From: Corythucha ciliata
Lineage: Eukaryota > Arthropoda > Insecta > Hemiptera > Tingidae
Direction: 5' to 3'
DNA: 64,000 nt
NCBI GenBank assembly: GCA_038030265.1
Contig: CM075938.1
Location: 12,191,009 to 12,255,008 of the forward strand
Below the pieces are notes generated by a model. It made no database searches and was not told the origin of the DNA. It saw only the letters and a program-made list of their open reading frames with translations. Positions within the stretch are counted from its first letter, which is position 1, and each line of letters opens with the position of its first letter. A program made the translations under genes and the position numbers. Below, one piece after another: positions 56,640 to 64,000 of the stretch.

Positions 56640-58810
56640 TGAAGGGCAACGGTCAATCTCCCACTCCCACTACCGGCATTTTAGAGAATTTGATAATTAT
56701 GTTTATGTGCGACCTATTTTTTAGTGAAATTATGAAATTAGTAATAAAGCTATAGCTACTGTTTTAACTTGGATTAATTAGTGGCGTAAACAGAGGGTAC
56801 CGACTTCTTTGCCACAGCCGTTTACAGTGCTCCTTAGTAAAGGCTCGAATTACACGGTGTTTTTTTACAAGCAGCTTTTTGGTTTTTTTAGAAGCTGGCT
56901 TGTGAGCTAGCCAGCTTGTTTCGATTACACGCCAAACTCCGTACGCGCCTACCCACCAACAACGCGGCTTGTAAAAAAGCAGCAACTTTCGGGTCAAGAG
57001 TAAAATGATTCAATCTGGTACAGTGTGCTATTGATTTTTATTTGATCCCTGGCAACTTGAAATTCTTCCTCTGCAATCAAGGTAGCTCATCATGGCGTAT
57101 TGTATTCCTTTATAAGCAAAAGTGATCCTCCCTTTCTCCTTCGGGAATCTCGTTTCTCTTTGACAATTTTTCTTTTTTTTTCTTGACGAGTGATTAGGTG
57201 GGCTGTTTTCACTCATTTTCCAAGTGTGTGGTGAAACAGTTGTTGCAAAATATCTCGCGTACTGTTTTTTTTTTTTTTTTTTCTTAAAAAAGCAAACAAA
57301 AACAGATAATAAATAAATATGAAAATATAACTAACACAGATATCAAGTCACTATCGGAGTATAATGTTCTTTGAACTCGTATTTGAACAAATTTTAGATC
57401 CTCGCACAGAGAAAGCTTGTGGTAAACTCAATATCTTGTCTTATATATTTATTTCTTGATAATTAAAATTCCTATCGACTTGCAATTTTTTTGTTTGCAG
57501 TGTCTTTTGCAAGTTCGGGAAGACACGTGTCCAGGGACGTAGGAACGGGAGGGATAGCCCCCCCCCCCCCCCGAGTTACAAGTTATAATTTCATGCCCCA
57601 CTATGAGAAAAGTGTGTGGGTGCGTTTATGTGTGAAGTGTTTCAAAAGAGTCAAGTGCATCTCCTTTTCACTCTCCTATCGTCAGACTAGGTAGGATCTA
57701 TAATTTGTGGAAAACCAGTAATGCTTGCGGAAACGACATAAAAAATGATCCGAGGACGCTGAAAATGCACACAGTTACTACTCGCACTGATCTAAAGAAT
57801 ATTTGTTGACATTTATCTCGAGTTATCGAAAAGTACTAGTACTTCTCCCCGAGGAGTCATTTGAGGAAACGATTTGTAAATAAAAATAGAGGACGCTCGA
57901 ACCACACACAGTTACTGCTAAGCCGTTTGACAGAATATTTGCCGAAGGTGGAAATGTTTAATGTGAAAATGTTCAAAGAATCCCAACTCAGTATTAGGCT
58001 AGAAGCAACTCACATACAAATGTCCCAAAATGAGCGTTTCTCGTTGCAGTTAGGCAGATTTTCTCGACTCCAAGCGGCCCGGCGAAGTCCGCGTGTACCG
58101 AGCTGGTTCCTTGGTCTTCAGGGGGGGGGGGGGAGTTGTGATGGAAAAGTGAAACACGCGCTAGACAACATGAGAAAAAAGTAAAAACCCAAATTTTGCG
58201 CAATATATTGAACGTGTAGGTAAACGTCAAAATATTGCGCAATAATTATTGTGCATGTATGGGCCCCTTATTTTATTTGGCAATACGTTTCAACTTCCTG
58301 TTGGTCGGTTTCTACGCAATGCTAGGAATTAATTAATATTGGAAGATATTTTGTCCAATACTGCTAAACTACTACCACTACTACTTCTACTGCTACAACT
58401 ACTACTAATACTAACTACTACTACTACTTCCTGTTCGCTCACTATTACTAAATTACTATTTGAGATCTCCCTTTCCCCGCAATGTTTCCCTGGATCCGCC
58501 ACTGCTTCTTGAGACTAGCGGACGAGCCTCTACTAATTCAAAAACGGGGGATAATTCATCGAAAAGAAAATTCTCGAATGTCTGGATGAATTATAAGGAT
58601 TAATGGTAATTTTGTTCTCGGACAAGTCTACGATAGACGCAGACCAGCAAGATGTCTGGCTGGATGGAATGATGGCATCGCGCGTCTGCAGTCTGGGCGG
58701 GAAGAAGGTCCTATCATGGATGATGGCTAAAATGTTAAAGACCCCCCCCCCCCCGACGTGTGCCGATATTTTAATCTGACCCCCCCCCCCAGGACAAATT
58801 CCTACCTACG
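56640..58810. other. Gene-free stretch upstream of p62
   Basis: No gene is seen. It contains a diverged ~130-bp direct duplication (57728-57812 and 57860-57950, sharing GAGGACGCT and CACACAGTTACT), a short inverted repeat around TTGCGCAATAT (58190-58243), a CTA-rich microsatellite (58376-58436), C- or G-tracts near 57560, 58118, 58740 and 58781, and CCTGGATCCGCCACTG near 58488, the inverse of a CAGTGGCGGATC end motif. Confidence 0.45.
58376..58436 (+). repeat. CTA-rich trinucleotide repeat
   Basis: Imperfect CTACTACTA/ACTACTACT run of ~60 bp. Confidence 0.85.
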
Positions 58811-58817
58811 CTCCTGC

Positions 58818-58890
58818 ACGTGTCTAATATTTTTCTATGTAGAACACACGAAAAAATCGGCGTCGGGAATCACTGACACTCCGCTTGCTA
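58818..58890 (-). repeat. Dispersed ~85-bp repeat, inverted copy beside the p62 promoter
   Basis: CACGTGTCTAATATTTTTC, then AATCGGCGTCGGGAATCACT and GACACTCC is the reverse complement of the block at 51938-52025. It ends about 175 bp before the p62 TATA box. Confidence 0.7.
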
Positions 58891-59063
58891 GACAATTATG
58901 AGAAAATTTCAATACAAAGCGCAATATTACAATCACTCTAACAGTCAAGAGTAGTAGTCATCCAGTGCAGTGACTTGCAGACTTGATAACGTATTGATGG
59001 GACCCCGCGGGATTCTTCCCGGTCGAACTCCCTCCTCAAGTGTATATTGGGAGGAGAGGCGCG

Positions 59064-59070
59064 TATAAAA
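59064..59070 (+). promoter_or_regulatory. SQSTM1: TATA box of the p62 gene
   Basis: TATAAAA in a GC-rich context (GGCGCGTATAAAAGCCCGAG). An initiator-like GCATTC lies ~34 bp downstream at 59097-59101, placing the start near 59098. The position just before a donor-ended non-coding exon supports its use. Confidence 0.7.
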
Positions 59071-59097
59071 GCCCGAGGTCGCCGCCTTTTTTAACGC

Positions 59098-59168
59098 ATT
59101 CAAATAGAGTTTTTCATGCAGTGAACACGTACAGTGAGAGACTAACAATAAACTTTTTGACAGCTCAG
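59098..59168 (+). other. SQSTM1: Non-coding first exon of p62
   Basis: This ~71-nt exon ends with CTCAG|GTAAGA. The 550-bp intron (59169-59718) ends in a poly-T tract and TTTTTTCAG, and exon 2 starts 38 nt before the ATG. The start is inferred from the TATA box; the donor and acceptor are directly visible. Confidence 0.65.
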
Positions 59169-59756
59169 GTAAGACACTTTAAGTTTTGTCTCAATTTTTC
59201 TTCGACAGAGCGCTCGCTATGAGAGCAAATAATTCTCAAATTTTTGTTTTCTTTTTATAAGCGTGTGGTTCACTTCGAATAGTACGAGATTTGATTTCAT
59301 AGTTGAAGTTGCACAACAAAACGCAATAAAGGATTCCCTCCCACCCCCTTCACAGTCCACTGATTGTGAGTTCATTGATTGACCCTGTTTAATGCACTGG
59401 AGTTTGAGAATTTCATAATTACGAGCGTTTCAAAGTCTTAGTTAATTGGAAGTCAATTTGTTCAAGAAATAATTCCGTTTAGACAGGGTTATGGCGTGCA
59501 TATTTAAGTTTTATAGTAGAGTACTTTCTTACCCAAAAAATAATACATGAAACAATACTGTGTACGAATGTGTAAGCATCACAATAAAAGAAAGTGAATC
59601 ACAATAACGGTATATACCGTTTCCTGTACTTCGACCCCTACCGGTGACACACCAAAGCGCAATAACTAGATTTCTAACCCCCCCCCTCACCCACACTCAT
59701 ATAATTTTTTTTTTTCAGTTAAATAACGTCAACCCGGTACAAGGGAAACAATAACA

Positions 59757-61612
59757 ATGACGAGCACAACAGCGATAGCTTTCAAGATCTACCTAAAACG
59801 AGATGGTGAACAACCTGAGGTTCGACGATTCCTCATGGAACGCGATGTGGCCACTAATTACGCGTATTTGAGACAGAAAATTTACACGCTTTTTCCGTCC
59901 CTTCAATCGGTCGGATTTAGTATATCTTGGAAAGGTAACGAAGACTCTAAACGTCGAAGGTTCAAATTTATTAGATGCTTAAAACGGATTTTTTTTTTTT
60001 TTTTTTTTTGTTAAGACTCTGACGAAGATGAAGTGATGATATGCTCGGACGAAGAGCTGTTGATCGCTTTAAATGAAATGATCGACGTGAACTCAGGCTA
60101 CAAGCTTACTGTAACTCCAGGCTCCCAGGCGAAGAGTGAGGACGATTATAATTAATTTCACCCACAACTCCACCCAAAAAAATATTAATGTGTCTCTAAT
60201 TTTACAGAAACACCTTTGAACGTTGTTCACGATGGTGTCGTCTGCGACAACTGTGACCGGGAAGTGATTGGATACAGGTACAAATGTATCGTGTGCCCCG
60301 ACTATGACCTATGCTCCGATTGCGAGTATAAATATAACCATAAGGAGCACGTCATGATACGATTCCCATTTATGGTGGGAAGGGTACGTTCTTAGTTAAC
60401 CCCTCCCCCTGCCAACCCTCATATAACAACATATTTACAACCCATTCCCCCCTAAATTATAGGATGTCCACATGAGACGAAAACTATTGAAGGAGATGTT
60501 CAAGTTCACAAAGCATTGCGATACATTCCCCGGTGACCATCCACCACCCCATCATAAGCGACACCCCCATAAATTCCACCGCCGAGGCCCTCCACCACCA
60601 TTTCCAGAGGATTACCCGAGAAAATGTCCCTTTAATGTCAACTATGACACCGACAGCGATTGGGGAGAAATGGCTCAAGCATTCGTCTCAAATTTGAAAT
60701 CATCAGTTGAGACTGTGAGCCCTGTTCTCATCCAAGAAATCGGTAAATTCAAAATTCCGTTTTAAGATTTACAAAATATTTTAACGCCCCGTTTTTTTTT
60801 TTGTTTTTTTAACAGTCAACGCTTTGAACAACCTACGTTGTGATGACAGCGACGACGGACCTCCAGCCAACGAGGCTAAAAAAGCTAAATCTTGCAAAGG
60901 CAACATGGAGGCAGAAGAACCGTCCGTCAATAAAACAGCCGATAACGGCCAACAACAAACATCCCAGCCTGGACCATCAAACCAGGGGCCGAAGATACCA
61001 CCCCCTGAGGTTCCAAATGTCCTAGACTTTGCTCAAAATTTCCTCTACCCGATTATAAATCAGTTCAGCGACCCAAATCTCGTATCCAATACAATCAGTA
61101 AGTTTCAAGTTACCCCTGATATCAGTGCCAAACATATTTAAATAATTTTTTTTTCTTCTTCTTCAGAGCAATCTCTAAACGGATTGAATCCCATGCCACC
61201 TGCCTCCACCCCAGCCCAGCCGACAACTCAGAACGCGGCCACTTCTCCTGAGAAAGCCCCAGCGGCTACCAAAGAGACTCAAGTTGAGAATCGCGAAAGT
61301 CCAACAATCGACGGATTCGTCAACGTTGGAATGGACGAGGACGTTGTTCAAATAGACCCTACAACGTCGACTCCGAGCAATCCTCGTGAGTAGAAAAATC
61401 TCTCCCCGACAATAGAGACGATCCTATAGCTCATATGGAACTTTTTTTTTTTGACAGATATCGAAGAAGCCCTAAAGAAAATGCTGGCAATGGGTTTCAA
61501 CAATGAAGGAAATTGGTTGAAAGAGATGATCACCATTTGTAAAGGCGACATCAACCGAGTTTTGGAAATGCTCGCGCAGACAGTGCAAGAGCAGAAAAAA
61601 CAATCGAATTAA
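59757..61612 (+). CDS. SQSTM1: p62/sequestosome-1 (ref(2)P), selective autophagy receptor
   Basis: This cytoplasmic scaffold binds ubiquitinated cargo and delivers it to autophagosomes. Coding exons are 59757-59934, 60016-60135, 60208-60383, 60463-60742, 60816-61097, 61167-61385 and 61458-61612; introns are 69-81 bp, and all phases agree. The product is 469 residues (human 440). PB1 (residues ~5-95) has the basic face (KRDGE, EVRRF) and the acidic OPCA motif [15 protein letters not shown], so it should polymerise. The ZZ finger (112-147) uses C112, C115, C126, C129, C135, C138, H144 and H147 ([13 protein letters not shown]). A His/Pro-rich linker follows ([14 protein letters not shown]). LIR candidates are DSDWGEM (W225) and DGFVNV (F396). 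The C-terminal UBA (~420-460) contains MLAMGF and DINRVLEML. The start ATG opens the PB1 domain in good context (ACAATGA). No DxxTGE Keap1 motif is seen; the nearest is DPTTST. Confidence 0.95.
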
Positions 61613-61765
61613 TATCCCCCAGAAGGCTTGATCTGCTCCTTTTTTTCACGATGGCTACAGCATTGACATGGACTTTATTTTACTATTATTCAATTTATTA
61701 CGGGAATGGGGCTTTCTAGAGGCTTCGTATACTAAAGGAAGCCTAGTAGCAGACATTAATTGAAA

Positions 61766-61771
61766 AATAAA
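61766..61771 (+). terminator. SQSTM1: Polyadenylation signal of p62
   Basis: AATAAA lies 154 nt after the stop codon in AT-rich sequence, giving a 3' UTR of roughly 170-190 nt. It is the first such hexamer after the stop. Confidence 0.75.
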
Positions 61772-61857
61772 CAATATTAAATATGAAATAATTTACTCTT
61801 ATTTAACAACTACTCAAAGAAAAACGCATGAAAGTAAAAAAAGGCTTAGTTTGGTGG

Positions 61858-62105
61858 TTAGCCAGGTACGGTGGCGCCAGTGAAAAGTGACCATTTCGCA
61901 TTTGGCCACCCAACAGGCTTTACGATGACCATGTGAACTACTTCGATTTTATGAGCATGATCATAGCTCCAACCTCTCCAAAACAAGTCCTGAGCGAAAA
62001 CAAAGACCCAACCAACAGTCCAGCAGCGCTTAGCAGTGCCCGTCGTACAGAGTCGTCCCCGCGACCCCATCTGAGTGCCACGTCCTACGACAGTTCATGT
62101 TTGGG
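61858..62105. other. Complex block open on both strands, unclassified
   Basis: The minus frame 62070-61858 reads with a protein-like composition (WVFVFAQDLFWRGW, IEVVHMVIVKPVGW). The opposite plus frame at 61933-62136 is also open. Neither belongs to a family I know, and no splice sites select one. It ends at a G-tract (62103-62113), so a transposon fragment is as likely as an exon. Confidence 0.2.
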
Positions 62106-63732
62106 GGGGGGGGGGCTAGAAAGGCTCTCCCGCTAAACCATTTTTCGAGGCATTCTAAAACACTGCCGACTGTACATTCAATTGTCAGGTTGATGAAGCG
62201 GGGGGGGGGGGCGAATTATACAAGGTTGAACGAACGGGGATGTGATGGCCTCGAGGCATCACTTTAACTGGTTCTCATGTAGCGGACCGAAACAAACAAT
62301 TTTGAAGTTTCACTCCCCCCCCCCCTGAGAGCCCTGATAACTGTCAAACGATGAGCGACTACATAATGATAATGAACAAACCAAAATAAAAAAACGGAGT
62401 TTTTGCAGAAATCCCAGCTTACGACAACGTTAACGTTCAACCGTTCATTTCATGAACTTAGCAACTCATACAACAAAAATTAGCGTAGCCGCGTTCACAA
62501 GCGCTGTGCGTCCGTGGAGTCTATGCAACCTATCAAAATGCAGGGAATTTTGTTTGATCGCATAGGCTCCACAGAACGTCTACTCGTAGAGCTTGTGAAC
62601 GGGGCGAGCGTCTACTGGACTGACCACAAAAATTCTCCAATATCTTATATGTTTTCTGCAGCAATTTTTACTTACTAGTGACTCACGACAGAAGGAGCGA
62701 GTGTAGATCTACTCGAGTAAAGTAAAAAGTTATCATGCAGAAAAGTTCTAACCCGTTGAAAGACCAATGTTAGGGAATGGGAAAGGGGATATTAATTCCT
62801 CCCAGTTAAAGAGGTTGAAACGCTTTTATGATACAGTGGATTGGGGGGGGGGGTGCCTGGCTGTGACTGCCGTGCAAACTTTAATAACTCGACCGCAACA
62901 ATTTATTGCTCACAAACGGTTTTGAGAAGTGTGAGGTGGGGGGGGGGGGGCAGGATGTGTTGGTGGGGAAAAGGGTCTAATTTTTGACCCACTTCTTTTT
63001 TTCCTATTTCAAAGTTTTTATCAGTCTGAAAAGTTATTTTCATTTTGTGAAACTAACGTTTTGAGAAGTTGACAAAGTTCACGCTGAACAAAATCTAGCG
63101 ATTTAATTGCCCCAGATCTTAATCTCTCCCCTTAACTGAAAAAAAGGAAAATCCAATAACTTTCCGTGACGGAAAGATAGCAATAAGGGTAGAAAGACAT
63201 GAAGAGGGTTGAATATATGAAATCATACCAGGCTCGTGCTCTGGTACAACCCCCCCCCCCCACCGCAAAAGTGAAGGATTGTTGTTTGGTGAGCGGGGGT
63301 GATGAAGCGCAGCAAAACGTTTAACTCGTTTAAACTCCCTACGTTTGATATTTCGATGCCAACGATGAAGACACGAGATTGGGGGGGGGGGATGACAAGC
63401 GGGTGGTGAAGACCCGTTGAGGGGGCGTTGAAGTCCTTTTTTTTCCCCTCTCTTCACGCTACCACCAGACGAAACATACGCGAGAGCTTTCCAGGACTTG
63501 AGTCTATATCCTCGGCCCGAGACAAGGCAAAAATTACGAAATGATTCGCGCTAAAAAATATAAACCTCGGTAAGTAGTAAATGCTAAGAAGTAATTAAAA
63601 ACTTTAATAGTATAATGAGCACTTTACTTATTGAAATAAGAAACACAAATGTCGGAAATTCCGGTTTCAACGATTTCTGCCTCACATTTAGGCGATTTAA
63701 CTAATAAAACAAACAGGGTTAAAAAACCAAAT
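62106..63732. other. Gene-free stretch rich in G/C-tracts
   Basis: No gene is seen. C- or G-tracts of about 9-13 bases occur near 62103, 62198, 62314, 62842, 62938, 63251 and 63380, the densest cluster in the window. A MITE lies at 62488-62605. Confidence 0.5.
62488..62605. mobile_element. MITE, ~118 bp
   Basis: The ends GCCGCGTTCACAAGC and GCTTGTGAACGGGGC are inverted, and GTGGAGTCTATGC pairs with GCATAGGCTCCAC further in. AGCGT occurs just outside both ends. The CCGTTCACA end resembles the middle element at 43941. Confidence 0.7.
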
Positions 63733-63990
63733 AATGCTCCTCTTCAAACTTTTGGAACTAACTACAACCAATTACTTTTGCAGTCTCTTTTAATTGTCGA
63801 ATGCATTTCGGGCACAACTGTGACCCCTCATCTGCAACTGACACCTTCTACTGCAAGTTGTGTTACTTGCAGTAGAAGGTGTCAGTTGCTGATGAGGGGT
63901 CACAGTTGTGCCCGAAATGCATTCGACAATTAAAAGAGACTGCAAAAGTAATTGCTTGTAGTTAGTTCCAAAAGTTTGAAGAGGAGCATT
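63733..63990. repeat. Near-perfect palindrome, 126-bp arms, 6-bp spacer
   Basis: Arms 63733-63858 and 63865-63990 are reverse complements with only two mismatches (CAACCAAT versus CAAGCAAT, and CATCTGCAAC versus CATCAGCAAC). Read outwards from the centre, each arm encodes KVSVADEGSQLCPKCIRQLK, which loosely resembles the end of an arthropod ZAD zinc-binding domain; a CKLC motif lies at the centre but is cut from the frame by a TAG. It is either an inverted duplication of a gene fragment or a fold-back assembly error. Confidence 0.8.
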
Positions 63991-64000
63991 CGCAGAGGGA

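Noticed and set aside
58940..59000. Possible antioxidant response element upstream of p62 (TGACTTGCA)
   Set aside because: The core TGACnnnGC has three bases between TGAC and GC. Here the spacing is two, so the match fails.
1..64000. CRISPR array, operons or prokaryotic defence genes
   Set aside because: The repeats are diverged, lack unique spacers of constant length, and the window has spliced animal genes. No bacterial features are present.

Overview
The window looks like an intergenic-rich stretch of an animal nuclear genome, most likely an arthropod. The evidence is spliced genes with very short introns (about 56-90 bp), metazoan protein families, canonical GT-AG junctions, a TATA box and AATAAA signals. 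I cannot name the species.

Only three genes can be rebuilt with confidence, and they occupy under 10% of the window. (1) 17684-18999 (+): a five-exon ubiquitin-specific protease catalytic domain of the USP2/USP21 type. (2) 41811-43211 (-): a BTB-domain protein with a single C2H2 zinc finger and a Gln/His-rich tail, in six coding exons. (3) 59757-61612 (+): p62/sequestosome-1 (ref(2)P), seven coding exons, PB1-ZZ-UBA, with a non-coding first exon and TATA promoter near 59064. Two of the three act in the ubiquitin pathway, but they are over 40 kb apart and I see no operon-like arrangement. A weaker candidate exon lies at 33527-33805 (+).

Most of the rest is repetitive. Degenerate minisatellites, several with units near 30 bp, fall into distinguishable families. 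A (unit like GCTAATTCGCGGCTAAAATT): 1.0-1.8, 2.2-3.8, 9.4-10.5, 16.6-17.2, 37.9-38.7, 49.6-50.7, 52.9-53.5 and 55.3-55.9 kb. B: 4.0-4.5 kb. C (CCACGAAATTTGGTTTTGAA): 4.8-6.5, 11.6-12.1, 40.0-40.8, 44.3-44.9 and 47.9-49.3 kb. D (GAAACTTGCAATTTCGCG, interrupted by GC-rich boxes): 15.1-16.5, 19.6-22.2, 36.2-37.9 and 38.8-39.8 kb. E (20-bp GAGGAAATTGTCAATTTTAT): 46-47.2 kb. F: 45.7-45.9 kb. A 17-bp array lies at 29.6-30.2 kb and a ~120-145-bp array at 10.7-11.4 kb. Small DNA transposons with terminal inverted repeats are scattered throughout, two of them bounded by exact 8-bp target duplications.

The most interesting pattern is that minisatellites and transposons are linked. One family-A array is the body of a hAT-like element (16543-17238) with target duplication TTCAAGAG, and two more A arrays end in the same terminus. 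Three C arrays share a unique leader sequence, and another C array sits inside a nested TIR element. This suggests that arrays are spread as transposon cargo. Other notable items are a near-perfect 126-bp-arm palindrome at 63.7-64.0 kb, many poly-C/poly-G tracts, a stop codon overlapping a polyadenylation signal in the protease gene, and a p62 whose expected LIR motif is non-canonical.
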